DNA of 64,000 bases from G963691835 sp963691835 (GTDB taxonomy: Bacteria > Pseudomonadota > Alphaproteobacteria > Thalassobaculales > Thalassobaculaceae). This document shows positions 54,697 through 63,346 of the stretch, piece after piece. Position numbers and translations under genes: made by a program. The notes beneath the pieces were generated by a model. That model was given only the letters and a program-made list of their open reading frames with translations, was not told the DNA's origin and ran no database searches. The stretch is taken from assembly GCA_963691835.1 (NCBI GenBank), contig OY829383.1, positions 1,116,001 through 1,180,000 on the forward strand, written 5' to 3'. Every line of letters starts with the position of its first letter. Position 1 is the first letter of the stretch.

Positions 54697-55551
54697 TCAC
54701 ACGCCGCCGACGGTCGTCAACGCCACTGTGCGGCCGGGGTCGGCAAGGGCGTCCAAGGCCTCCACAAGTTGGAGTTCCGACGTCCCGCGTTCTTCCGTCA
54801 ATCCCGTGATCAAGTCGAGGCCTGCAACCGACCGGGCAAGGGCGGCGGCGTAGTCTCCATCCTTGACCGCCCATCCCAACAGCAGCGCCGCAAACAGATC
54901 TCCGGTTCCGTTGAAGCCCCGGGACCTGCAGGCCGCCCCGGCATACACCGGCTCGGCGCCGGGTTGGACGAGCAGCACACCGAGGTTCGTCCCGCGGGTC
55001 ACGCCAGTAACCGCAACGGTTTGGTCATGGCGCTTCGAAAGTTGGGTCGCCGCAACGCTGACTGTTTCGCAATCGCTGTCGTCGCCGAGTGGGTGTCCAA
55101 TCAGACGCCCCAACTCAAACACATTGGGCGTCAAGAGATCTGCGCGAGGCGCGAGCGTGTTCTGGATCGCCTCCTCGACACCCTCACCAACGAAAACCCG
55201 GCCATGGTCTCCGATCACCGGATCACAGCAGTACAGGCCGCTCGCCGCCTGCGATCTCATCAAACCGACTGCTCGGGAGACGGCATCGGCCGTCCCCGGT
55301 GCCCCCAGATACCCGGACAGCACGGCATCACAAGAAGCAAACCAGCCATGATCAGCGATCCCGTCTACCATCTCCGCCACTTCTTCGGGCGGACGGACAC
55401 CGCCCCGGAAGCGCCCATGACCAGGATGATTTGAGAAGGCGACCGTATCGATCCGCCACACTTCGTGACCCAAGCGCTGCAGTGCGGGGACCGCGACCGC
55501 GTTTCCCACATGCCCCGCCGCGACAGCGGATTGGATCGACAGAATTCTCAT
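54697..55551 (-). CDS. pdxY: Pyridoxal kinase
   Basis: A 284-residue ribokinase-fold kinase that phosphorylates pyridoxal to PLP in vitamin B6 salvage. MRILSIQSAVAAGHVGNAVA, TVAFSNHPGHG (substrate loop), YCCDPVIGDHG, LLTPNVFELGRL and the catalytic GFNGTGDLFAALLL with its Asp match PdxY. It is divergent from the CoA lyase gene, 75 bases apart. PLP would serve the class III aminotransferase and other enzymes. Confidence 0.94.
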   Translation of the reverse strand: MRILSIQSAVAAGHVGNAVAVPALQRLGHEVWRIDTVAFSNHPGHGRFRGGVRPPEEVAEMVDGIADHGWFASCDAVLSGYLGAPGTADAVSRAVGLMRSQAASGLYCCDPVIGDHGRVFVGEGVEEAIQNTLAPRADLLTPNVFELGRLIGHPLGDDSDCETVSVAATQLSKRHDQTVAVTGVTRGTNLGVLLVQPGAEPVYAGAACRSRGFNGTGDLFAALLLGWAVKDGDYAAALARSVAGLDLITGLTEERGTSELQLVEALDALADPGRTVALTTVGGV

Positions 55552-55626
55552 GCCCGGCGCCTCCAGGATTGCGGCAATGTTGGACGGGACTATGATCGCG
55601 CGCCACCTGTCCAGCCGGAGATCCCG

Positions 55627-56508
55627 ATGGCCGCCACCGACCGCCCCCGCCGCTCTGCCCTGTATATGCCAGGGTCAAACCCCCGCGCATTGGAGAAAGC
55701 ACGCGGTTTGCCAGCCGATGTCCTGATCATGGATCTGGAGGATGCGGTCGCCCCGGACAAGAAGGCGGAAGCAAGAACGAAAATCGGGGACGCCCTATCA
55801 GCGGGCGGTTACGGAAAGCGGGAGATTGTGCTGCGCTTGAACGGCACCGACACGCCTTGGGGGCACGAAGACCTGCTCTTCGCCGCCCGCTCCGGGGCCG
55901 ACGCTGTCCTGCTGCCGAAGGTCGAGAGCGGAGATACGGTCCGGTCCGCGGCCCGGGTTCTTGCCGGTGCCGGCGCCCCTGAAGAGATGGCAATCTGGTG
56001 CATGATCGAAACCCCCATGGCCATTCTCCGGGCGGAGGAGATCGCCGCTGCGAGCCCCCGGCTCGGGTGTTTCGTGATGGGCACGTCAGACCTCGCAAAG
56101 GACTTGCGCGCTGGCCATACCCGCGATCGGCTGCCGTTTCTGACAAGTCTCGGCCTCTCGATCCTGGCCGCCCGAGCCTATGGTTTGGCCATTCTCGACG
56201 GCGTGCACCTGGATCTGGAAGACGCCGAAGGATTTCGGGCGGCCTGCGTGCAGGGTCTGGAGTTGGGCTTCGACGGCAAGACGCTGATCCATCCAAAGAC
56301 CATCGATGCCGCCAATGAGGTCTTCGCACCCACCGCCGAAGAAATTGCCTGGGCGCGCCGCATCTCTGCCGCGCATGCAGCGGCAGAGGCTGAGGGCAAA
56401 GGGGTCCTGCTGGTCGACGGAAAGTTGGTTGAGGCGCTGCACGTCGCCGAAGCGGGCCGGCTGATCGCCCTCGCCGAGATGATTTCGGAGAGCGCTTCGG
56501 TCACCTGA
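55627..56508 (+). CDS. HpcH/HpaI-type CoA-ester lyase (CitE/malyl-CoA lyase-like)
   Basis: A 293-residue TIM-barrel lyase. SALYMPGSNPRALEKA, DLEDAVAPDKK (Mg-site Asp and Glu), LRLNGTDTPWGHEDL, LPKVESGD, MIETPMAILRAEEI and the late GKTLIHPKTIDAANEVF are the signatures of CitE-like beta-methylmalyl/citramalyl/malyl-CoA lyases. Which acyl-CoA is used cannot be read from the sequence. ATG 55627 follows GGAG. A GC hairpin lies after the stop. Confidence 0.9.
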   Translation: MAATDRPRRSALYMPGSNPRALEKARGLPADVLIMDLEDAVAPDKKAEARTKIGDALSAGGYGKREIVLRLNGTDTPWGHEDLLFAARSGADAVLLPKVESGDTVRSAARVLAGAGAPEEMAIWCMIETPMAILRAEEIAAASPRLGCFVMGTSDLAKDLRAGHTRDRLPFLTSLGLSILAARAYGLAILDGVHLDLEDAEGFRAACVQGLELGFDGKTLIHPKTIDAANEVFAPTAEEIAWARRISAAHAAAEAEGKGVLLVDGKLVEALHVAEAGRLIALAEMISESASVT

Positions 56509-57383
56509 GACAGCGTCCCGAAGATCGCGGATCGGGTCACCCAAAAGGCTGCGGGCCGCCCGATTGCTCAGGCGGCCCGCGTGACGGGAGGAAAGCCGGG
56601 CGGTACCACCGCTCACCCTTGCGTTCGTCTTGGCACGGACTCCGCCGGTCTCACCGGGGCCTCCGCCCACCGCCAAACCGCGAATCGAAGCCACCCCGTT
56701 CGCCCGGGAAAGCCCACCACCCGAAGGCAGCAGCCATCCCCGCGCCACGCGGGCGGGCACCCTAGAGCACCCGAGCCCCGACGATACCCGGCCAGGCCGG
56801 GCATGCATCCGAACCACCCCCGAGAGGGCGGACGAACCGCGGAAGACGAGATCCACAACTCCCAGGACCAGCAAAGCTGACCCAGAAGCTCCGGCACTAA
56901 GCGCGCTCATCTCGGGAAGAGGCGCGCATCAGCACCAGGAGAGTGAAGATCGATCTCCTCACCGTCAAAAGAAGCGTGCGCCCCCACAGACCTGCTCGCA
57001 ATAAAAAAAACGACCCTATATTCAATTTATCTTCGGCGCCTGAGCTATCAATATTGTTAAAACAGCTTTTCCACAGAACGACCAACAGAAAAAGGAGGAA
57101 CAAAAACTCAAAAAATCAAAACTCTCTAATAGGATAGTCATGAAAGGAATCCAGGCCTGTGGGCGAAACGACGCTCCGCCGCTGTCACGGGTACCCAAGA
57201 CGAAACACGACAGACAGAGCGATTGGAGCCAGCCCATAGCCGACATGAAGGGTGGCACCGTGGCGCCCCACATAAACCGCAATTTACAGGGGGTGGATTT
57301 CCCCAACGGGACCGTTAGGCTATAGCAAAAGGGGGCGCGGGGGCCGTGACCCGCATCTCGTGCTTGCGTTGGGGGTTACGACC
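56509..57383. other. Long stretch without a convincing gene
   Basis: About 875 bases between the CoA lyase and sdhC. The first part, to about 56900, is very GC-rich and full of short inverted repeats (for example CCCGGCCAGGCCGGG near 56788). A T-box-like motif and a hairpin plus T-run can be read on the minus strand. The part 56995-57140 is a sharp AT-rich island with A-runs. Open frames here lack families and good starts. It presumably includes the sdh promoter, which I cannot place. Confidence 0.55.
56551..56580. terminator. Perfect 10-bp GC hairpin, T-run on the minus strand
   Basis: GCGGGCCGCC and GGCGGCCCGC with a 10-base loop. On the plus strand it lies 42 bases after the CoA lyase stop but has no U-run. 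On the minus strand it is followed by AGCCTTTT, a proper intrinsic terminator for a transcript reading leftward. Confidence 0.65.
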
Positions 57384-57767
57384 ATGGCTGACAATCGACC
57401 ACTGTCCCCGCATCTCACGATCTACAAACCGCAACTGACCTCCATACTGTCGATCACACACCGGGCCACGGGCGTGGCGCTGGCCGTGGGAACGCTTCTT
57501 CTGGTCTGTTGGATATTCGCGGCGGCGAGCGGACCGGCGGAGTTCGCGGCCCTGCAAGCCTTTATGGGAAGCTGGTTCGGTTATCTGCTTTTGCTCGGCT
57601 TCTCTTACAGCCTGTTCTACCACCTGTGTAACGGCATCCGGCATCTGTTCTGGGATGCGGGCTGGGGTTTCGAGTTGGATCAGGTTTACCGGACCGGTTG
57701 GATGACGGTTATCGGTTCGATCGCGCTGACGGTCATCGCCTGGGGCATCGGGCTGTCTGCGATCTGA
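57384..57767 (+). CDS. sdhC: Succinate dehydrogenase cytochrome b556 subunit
   Basis: A 127-residue membrane anchor of complex II that binds heme b and quinone. The conserved start PLSPHLTIYKPQLTSILSI with HRATG and the helix SLFYHLCNGIRHLFWD with the heme His are visible, with three hydrophobic segments. ATG 57384 is chosen over an upstream start. First gene of sdhCDAB. Confidence 0.95.
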   Translation: MADNRPLSPHLTIYKPQLTSILSITHRATGVALAVGTLLLVCWIFAAASGPAEFAALQAFMGSWFGYLLLLGFSYSLFYHLCNGIRHLFWDAGWGFELDQVYRTGWMTVIGSIALTVIAWGIGLSAI

Positions 57768-57810
57768 CCGGCGGTTGCCGGTATTCGTCGAAGTAGGGAG
57801 CGACGGAAAG

Positions 57811-58200
57811 ATGAGCGATAATTCCATGCGCAGCGACCTTGGGCGCGTCCGTGGCCTCGGCTCGGCAAAGGAGGGCGTCCATCACTGGTGGATGCAACGG
57901 CTGACGGCAGTCGCCTTGGTGCCTCTGACGCTCTGGTTCGTTGCCTCAATTGCCTCTTTGGCGGGCGCGGATCATGCCGCCGTGACGGCCTGGATCGCAT
58001 CTCCGTTCGTCGCGATTACACTGATGCTCCTTATCGTTGCGACCTTTTACCACGCGCAGCTTGGGCTCCAGGTTGTCGTAGAAGACTACGTCGGGGACGA
58101 GGGTGTTAGGCTCGGTCTTCTGGTGCTTATCAAGTTCTTGAGCATCGTCCTTACGGTCGTGGCGCTCTACGCCATTCTGAAAATCGCGTTCGGAGGATAA
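57811..58200 (+). CDS. sdhD: Succinate dehydrogenase membrane anchor subunit
   Basis: A 129-residue partner anchor to SdhC. Key features are GSAKEGVHHWWMQRLTAVAL at the first helix and FYHAQLGLQVVVEDYV with the heme-ligand His, in three hydrophobic segments. ATG 57811 follows GGGAG. It is 43 bases after sdhC and 5 bases before sdhA. Confidence 0.94.
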   Translation: MSDNSMRSDLGRVRGLGSAKEGVHHWWMQRLTAVALVPLTLWFVASIASLAGADHAAVTAWIASPFVAITLMLLIVATFYHAQLGLQVVVEDYVGDEGVRLGLLVLIKFLSIVLTVVALYAILKIAFGG

Positions 58201-58205
58201 GTCCG

Positions 58206-59996
58206 ATGGAATCCTACAAGATCGTCGATCACACCTACGACGTTGTCGTCGTGGGCGCCGGCGGCGCGGGGTTGCGCGCGACGCTGGGTATGACGCTGGA
58301 AGGGCTTAAGACAGCCTGCATCACCAAGGTCTTCCCGACGCGGAGCCACACGGTCGCCGCCCAGGGTGGCGTCGGTGCCGCTCTCGACAACATGGGCGAA
58401 GGCGACAACTGGCGCTTTCACATGTACGACACGGTCAAAGGCTCGGACTGGCTCGGCGATCAGGACGCGATCGAGTACATGTGCCGGAACGCGATCCCGG
58501 CCGTCATCGAGCTGGAGCACTACGGCGTGCCTTTCTCCCGGACGGAAGAAGGCAAGATCTACCAGCGGCCGTTTGGCGGTCACACGCTCGACCATGGCAA
58601 GCGCATGGCGAAGCGCGCCTGCGCCGCGGCTGACCGGACAGGCCACGCCATTCTGCACACGCTCTATCAGCAGTGCCTGCGGAACAACGCAGAGTTCTAC
58701 ATCGAGTATTTCGCTCTTGATCTCATCATGGATGAGGAAGGGGCCTGCCGTGGCGTGATGGCACTCTGCCTCGACGATGGAACGATCCACCGCTTCCGCG
58801 CGAAGCAGGTCGTGCTGGCGACGGGCGGTTACGGCCGGGCCTACTTCTCGTGCACGTCCGCGCATACCTGCACGGGCGACGGCAACGCGATGGTGCTCCG
58901 CGCGGGTCTGCCGCTTCAGGATATGGAGTTCGTGCAGTTCCACCCGACCGGCATCTATGGGGCGGGCTGTCTGATCACCGAGGGCGCGCGCGGCGAAGGT
59001 GGCTACCTGACCAACTCGGAGGGGGAGCGCTTTATGGAGCGCTATGCCCCGACCGCGAAGGATCTTGCCTCGCGGGATGTTGTATCGCGCTCGATGACCA
59101 TCGAGATCAACGAGGGCCGCGGTGTCGGCCCCGACGGCGACCACATCTTCCTGCATCTGGAGCATCTGGATCCGGACGTGCTGAAGACACGGCTGCCCGG
59201 CATCTCCGAGACGGCGAAGATCTTTGCCGGCTCCGATGTCACCAAGGAGCCGATCCCGGTTCTGCCGACCGTCCACTACAACATGGGCGGCATCCCGACG
59301 AACTATCACGGCGAGGTGCTAAGCCCGACCGAGGACGACCCGGATCGGGTTGTTCCCGGCCTGATGGCCATCGGCGAGGCGGCGTGCGTTTCCGTCCACG
59401 GGGCGAACCGCCTGGGTACGAACTCGCTGCTCGATATCGTCGTGTTCGGCAGGGCGGCGGCGCACCGGGCTGGTGAGACCGTTGATCCGCGTGAAAGCCA
59501 CAAGCCGCTTGCGGCGGACGCCGGCGAGCAGGCGCTAGAGCGGCTCGACCGGATGAGGAATGCGGCCGTCGACCGCAAGTCGGGTGAGGTTCGCCTGGAA
59601 ATGCAGCGTGCCATGCAACGGCATGCTGCCGTCTTCCGGGACACCAATCTGATGGACGAGGGTGTGAAGAAGATTCACGAGATCGCCAGCACGCTGGGGG
59701 GCGTGGGCATCAAGGACAAGTCCTTGATCTGGAATTCCGATCTTGTGGAAGCGCTTGAGCTCGAGAATCTGATGGGTCAGGCGATCGTCACGCTCACCTC
59801 GGCCAGCCTCCGTAAGGAAAGCCGGGGCGCGCACGCCCATGAAGACTATCCGGACCGCAATGACGATGAGTGGATGATGCACACCGTCATGTGGCTTGAT
59901 GAGAAGAACCAGACCCGGACGATGTATCGCGATGTTCACATGAACACGCTGTCGAACGAGGTCGAAGTCATCCCGCCGGTGGCGCGCGTCTACTGA
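58206..59996 (+). CDS. sdhA: Succinate dehydrogenase flavoprotein subunit
   Basis: A 596-residue catalytic subunit oxidising succinate to fumarate at the inner face of the cytoplasmic membrane. The dinucleotide loop is VVVVGAGGAGLRATLGM, the covalent FAD His is in SHTVAAQGGVG, and the active-site segments QFHPTGIYGAG and PTVHYNMGGIPTNYHGEVL are intact. It lies between sdhD and sdhB in the canonical order. Confidence 0.97.
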   Translation: MESYKIVDHTYDVVVVGAGGAGLRATLGMTLEGLKTACITKVFPTRSHTVAAQGGVGAALDNMGEGDNWRFHMYDTVKGSDWLGDQDAIEYMCRNAIPAVIELEHYGVPFSRTEEGKIYQRPFGGHTLDHGKRMAKRACAAADRTGHAILHTLYQQCLRNNAEFYIEYFALDLIMDEEGACRGVMALCLDDGTIHRFRAKQVVLATGGYGRAYFSCTSAHTCTGDGNAMVLRAGLPLQDMEFVQFHPTGIYGAGCLITEGARGEGGYLTNSEGERFMERYAPTAKDLASRDVVSRSMTIEINEGRGVGPDGDHIFLHLEHLDPDVLKTRLPGISETAKIFAGSDVTKEPIPVLPTVHYNMGGIPTNYHGEVLSPTEDDPDRVVPGLMAIGEAACVSVHGANRLGTNSLLDIVVFGRAAAHRAGETVDPRESHKPLAADAGEQALERLDRMRNAAVDRKSGEVRLEMQRAMQRHAAVFRDTNLMDEGVKKIHEIASTLGGVGIKDKSLIWNSDLVEALELENLMGQAIVTLTSASLRKESRGAHAHEDYPDRNDDEWMMHTVMWLDEKNQTRTMYRDVHMNTLSNEVEVIPPVARVY

Positions 59997-60077
59997 CGAC
60001 ACCACCGGCGCTCGCGCCTCCGGGTCCTCCGGGGGCGTTTCGCGAGGACTCTTTGGGACGAGAGACGGGACGAAACC

Positions 60078-60854
60078 ATGGCCGAGTTCACCCTGCCCGC
60101 TAACTCCAAGATCAAGCGCGGCGATACCTACAAGGCCGAGGGGGCCAAGCGGGTAAAGTCGTTCAAAATCTATCGGTACGATCCGGACCGGGGCGAGAAC
60201 CCCCGTATGGACACCTACGAGATTGATCTCGACCAGTGCGGGCCGATGGTTCTGGACGCCCTCATCAAGATCAAGAACGAGGTTGATACGGGTCTGACGT
60301 TCCGCCGCTCGTGCCGGGAGGGGATCTGTGGATCCTGTTCCATGAACATCGACGGCACGAACACGCTGGCCTGCCTCAAGCCGATCGACGAGGTCGTGGG
60401 CGATGTGACGATCACGCCGCTCCCGCACATGCCGGTTATCAAGGATCTCGTCCCTGATCTGAGCCAGCCTTATGCCCAACTCCAGTCGGTCGAGCCTTGG
60501 CTTCAGTCCAAGACCCCGCCGCCGCCGGACGGGGAGCGTCTTCAGAGCCCCGAAGAGCGGGAGAAGCTCGATGGGCTGTGGGAGTGCGTGCTCTGCTTCT
60601 GCTGCTCCACCTCTTGCCCGAGCTATTGGTGGAACGGCGACCGGTATCTCGGCCCAGCGGTCTTGCTGCAGGCCTATCGCTGGATCGCGGACAGCCGGGA
60701 TGAGTACACGGGTGAGCGTTTGGATTCCCTTGAGGATCCGTTCCGCCTCTATCGGTGCCACACCATCATGAACTGCACCAAGACGTGCCCGAAGGGTCTC
60801 AATCCGGCGAAAGCCATTGCCGAGATCAAAAAACTCATGGTGAAGCGGCTTTAG
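60078..60854 (+). CDS. sdhB: Succinate dehydrogenase iron-sulfur subunit
   Basis: A 258-residue Fe-S subunit carrying electrons from FAD to quinone. The 2Fe-2S ligands are in CREGICGSCSMNI and LAC, the 4Fe-4S in CVLCFCCSTSCP, and the 3Fe-4S in CHTIMNCTKTCPKG. It begins 81 bases after sdhA, with a GC-rich stem-like stretch between them. Last gene of the operon. Confidence 0.97.
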   Translation: MAEFTLPANSKIKRGDTYKAEGAKRVKSFKIYRYDPDRGENPRMDTYEIDLDQCGPMVLDALIKIKNEVDTGLTFRRSCREGICGSCSMNIDGTNTLACLKPIDEVVGDVTITPLPHMPVIKDLVPDLSQPYAQLQSVEPWLQSKTPPPPDGERLQSPEEREKLDGLWECVLCFCCSTSCPSYWWNGDRYLGPAVLLQAYRWIADSRDEYTGERLDSLEDPFRLYRCHTIMNCTKTCPKGLNPAKAIAEIKKLMVKRL

Positions 60855-60862
60855 GAAGACTC

Positions 60863-60880
60863 CGCCGATCCGCTTCGGCG
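60863..60880 (+). terminator. Small hairpin after sdhB
   Basis: CGCCGA and TCGGCG form a 6-bp stem with a 6-base loop, 9 bases after the sdhB stop, followed by a T/C-rich stretch (TTCTCCTGCTTT). A weak intrinsic terminator for sdhCDAB. Confidence 0.4.
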
Positions 60881-60890
60881 TTCTCCTGCT

Positions 60891-61646
60891 TTAGAGGTTC
60901 TGACCGCCGGATACTTCAATCCGCTGAGCCGTTATCCATTGGCTTCCGCCAAGGAGAAGAGACGCAATCGCGTCGCCCACGTCATCGGGTTGCCCAACGC
61001 GTCCCATCGCCGTCGCCGCGGCGATGTGCTGATTGACCGCCGGAACGTCCCGAACAACGCCCCCACCGAAATCCGTCTCGATGGCGCCCGGCGCAACCGT
61101 GTTCACGGCGATACCTCTTGAGCCAAGTTCCTTGGCGAGATAGCGGGTCAGAACTTCGACACCTCCTTTCATCGCGCCATAGGCCGCATAGCCCGGCAAG
61201 GAGAACCGGGCCAGTCCCGTCGATAGATTGACGATCCGGCCCCCATCCTCGATCACAGGCAGAAGTGTCTGGGTCAAAAAGAAAACGCCCTTAAGATGAA
61301 CGTTGAAGAGGCTGTCGAATTGGGCCTCCGTCGTCTCAGAAAATGGCGCGTTGATGCCATGACCGGCGTTGTTCACCAGGAAGTCGATCGTATCGCGCCC
61401 CCAAATTGACCGAAGGCAGTCAAGCAGCGCTTCCTTGAACGCAGGAAACGCGGACGTGTCGCCGGTATCGAGTTGAAGTGCTGTGGCTTGAGCGCCCAGC
61501 TTCTCAATCTCCTCGACCACCGCCTCCGCCTCTTCTCTTCGGTTCAGATAGGTCAGCACCACCCCGGCCCCATTTGCGGCAAGCTTCAAGGCGGTGTTGC
61601 GTCCAAGGCCGCGGCTCCCCCCGGTAATCAGTGCTATGCGCTGCAT
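60891..61646 (-). CDS. Short-chain dehydrogenase/reductase
   Basis: A 251-residue classical SDR. The cofactor motif is LITGGSRGLGRNTALKL, followed by VNNAGHG, a Ser in VNLSTGLARFS and the catalytic YGAMKGG with Tyr and Lys. The C-terminus SQWITAQRIEVSGGQNL is typical. ATG 61646 has GGGGAGAG upstream. The substrate is unknown; relatives are annotated as 3-oxoacyl-ACP reductase-like. It converges with sdhB. Confidence 0.9.
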   Translation of the reverse strand: MQRIALITGGSRGLGRNTALKLAANGAGVVLTYLNRREEAEAVVEEIEKLGAQATALQLDTGDTSAFPAFKEALLDCLRSIWGRDTIDFLVNNAGHGINAPFSETTEAQFDSLFNVHLKGVFFLTQTLLPVIEDGGRIVNLSTGLARFSLPGYAAYGAMKGGVEVLTRYLAKELGSRGIAVNTVAPGAIETDFGGGVVRDVPAVNQHIAAATAMGRVGQPDDVGDAIASLLLGGSQWITAQRIEVSGGQNL

Positions 61647-61854
61647 CCGTCTCTCCCCATATCTCCGAACCACAATTGACCCGTGTACGCCGGAATGAAG
61701 CAACCCCCATTTGGGGGAGCATCCGTCTCTGCATCCGAACGAACGCTGACGACAACGCTGAGGAATCAGTGGCGATAGCGAGAGTTGTTGCCGCTATGGT
61801 GACGATGTGAACGATTGGCGTTCCGAGACCCACAAAACCCAGAAGGCACCCCCA

Positions 61855-62709
61855 ATGACGCGTCACACAACTAGGGCCATCACAGGACTGCTTGCATTGA
61901 CCATGGTTGGTGTTTCAGGGGCCATTGCGACAGCGCAAGCTGAGACTCTCCCCATCTTCGATGCCCATGTGCATTACAGCCACGATGCGGTGGACCTTGT
62001 GCCGCCGGCGGAGGCGGTGTCGATCCTCCGGGCCGCCGGCGTGCGGAAAGCGCTGGTCTCCAGTTCCGACGACCGTGGGACGCAGCTGTTATTCGAGGCA
62101 GCGCCCGACATCATCGTTCCTTCCCTTCGACCCTACCGCCGGCGGGGAGAGATCCGGACCTGGATGCATGATCCGAGCGTGATCGACTATGTCGAAGACA
62201 AGCTCGCGCGGTTCCAATATCGGGCCATCGGTGAACTTCACGCCTTCGGCGAGGATATCGACACGCCCGTCGTCCAGCGCATGATTGCTTTGGCCAAGGA
62301 GTACGGCCTGCTGGTTCACGCGCACTCGGACGCGGATGCCGTCGACCGTATCTTCAAGACGGACCCGGATGCGTTCGTCCTTTGGGCCCACTCGGGCTTC
62401 GACCGGCCGGAGGCGGTGCGGGACATGCTGGCGAAGCACCCCAATCTCTGGGCCGATCTCGCCTTCCGAACCGAGCAGGCGAGTGGTGGCGTGGTCAGTG
62501 AAGACTGGCGGCCGGTGTTCGAAGCTTTTCCGGATCGGTTCATGGTCGGCACAGACACGTTCGCGCCAGAGCGGTGGTACTATGTGCAAGCCCATGCCTC
62601 ATTCAGCCGCGGTTGGTTGAGCAGTCTGCCGAGGGATCTGGCCGAGAACATCGGTTACAGGAACGCGGAGGAGATGCTCCGCCGGGTATCGGAAGCGGGC
62701 CGGCGCTAG
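61855..62709 (+). CDS. Exported amidohydrolase-family protein
   Basis: A 284-residue TIM-barrel metal hydrolase related to amidohydrolase 2. A signal peptide ends near TAQAET (about residue 29), and metal-binding HxH appears in IFDAHVHYSH. HAHSDADAV, LWAHSGFDRPE and VGTDTFAPERW follow in the expected order. It probably acts in the periplasm. ATG 61855 places the signal peptide correctly; the frame is open from 61807. No partner is evident. Confidence 0.84.
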   Translation: MTRHTTRAITGLLALTMVGVSGAIATAQAETLPIFDAHVHYSHDAVDLVPPAEAVSILRAAGVRKALVSSSDDRGTQLLFEAAPDIIVPSLRPYRRRGEIRTWMHDPSVIDYVEDKLARFQYRAIGELHAFGEDIDTPVVQRMIALAKEYGLLVHAHSDADAVDRIFKTDPDAFVLWAHSGFDRPEAVRDMLAKHPNLWADLAFRTEQASGGVVSEDWRPVFEAFPDRFMVGTDTFAPERWYYVQAHASFSRGWLSSLPRDLAENIGYRNAEEMLRRVSEAGRR

Positions 62710-62804
62710 CAACCCTTGCCGACCGCGTGATGACCGAAGGGCTGACGCCCGGTCAATTCTGTGCTGACGTTCGGAACAAGGAAAAAGCCCGACGGGAGGA
62801 GACT

Positions 62805-63152
62805 ATGGGACAGTGCATCGTCATCGTTCAGTTTGATCTGCCAAAGCGCAGCCGGGAACAAGCCATCAACGGCGGACTGGGCTCCGCCCCGACCTATCGT
62901 GGTTTGGAGGGCAAAGGCTTGATCCGGAAAGACTATCTGAACGGCGAAACAGGAACGGGCGGCGTCTATCTCTGGGAAAGCCGGGAAGCCGCTGAGGCCT
63001 GGTACACCGAAGACCTGGTCGCCTCCCTGACCGAACGGTTCGGCGTGCGGCCGACGCTGACGTGGTACGACACGCACGTGACCGTCGATAACGCCAAGGG
63101 AGAGACCCGCGTCGACGGCGAGCCGGTCACTGAAACCTCCGCTGCGGAATAA
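62805..63152 (+). CDS. YdhR-like monooxygenase-fold protein
   Basis: A 115-residue protein of the YdhR/antibiotic-monooxygenase-like dimeric alpha-beta-barrel type: QCIVIVQFDLPKRSREQAI, GLIRKDYLNGETGTGGVYLWESREAAEAWY and RFGVRPTLTWYDTHV. Members may be heme or quinone monooxygenases, but many have no proven activity. ATG 62805 has GGGAGGA 6 bases upstream. It follows the amidohydrolase by 95 bases. Confidence 0.78.
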   Translation: MGQCIVIVQFDLPKRSREQAINGGLGSAPTYRGLEGKGLIRKDYLNGETGTGGVYLWESREAAEAWYTEDLVASLTERFGVRPTLTWYDTHVTVDNAKGETRVDGEPVTETSAAE

Positions 63153-63286
63153 CAGGATCAATCAAGGACACATGCTCCCTGACGCGGCTTTCGCCTCCAT
63201 TCCCCTTCGGAACGGGACCGTCGCGACACGGGGGGTGTTTCAATCGCGCTTGGCGTCGTAGCCTTGCCGCTCACGGATACCAGAGA

Positions 63287-63321
63287 CCACGAACCCCCGG
63301 GTCGACAACCGGGGGACGTGG
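63287..63321 (+). promoter_or_regulatory. Strong hairpin upstream of molybdenum-hydroxylase FAD subunit gene
   Basis: CCACG-AA-CCCCCGG pairs with CCGGGGG-A-CGTGG: 12 base pairs with a small internal loop and an 8-base loop. It ends 25 bases before the ATG at 63347 and has no T-run. It could be a leader structure or a terminator for the gene before; undecided. Confidence 0.45.
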
Positions 63322-63346
63322 CCCGACATGGACGACGGGGATAGGA

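Noticed and set aside
56581..56900. RNase P RNA, tmRNA or SRP RNA
   Set aside because: Only short scattered likenesses (for example GAGGAAAG-CCGGGC); essential conserved blocks are missing.
56086..56910. 274-codon minus-strand frame at the CoA lyase end
   Set aside because: It runs antisense to a clear gene, has no family features, and its extension lies in the GC-rich non-coding stretch.
57140..57325. 61-codon frame starting after AGGATAGTC before sdhC
   Set aside because: Weak ribosome site and no family; may be a chance frame, though a leader peptide cannot be excluded.
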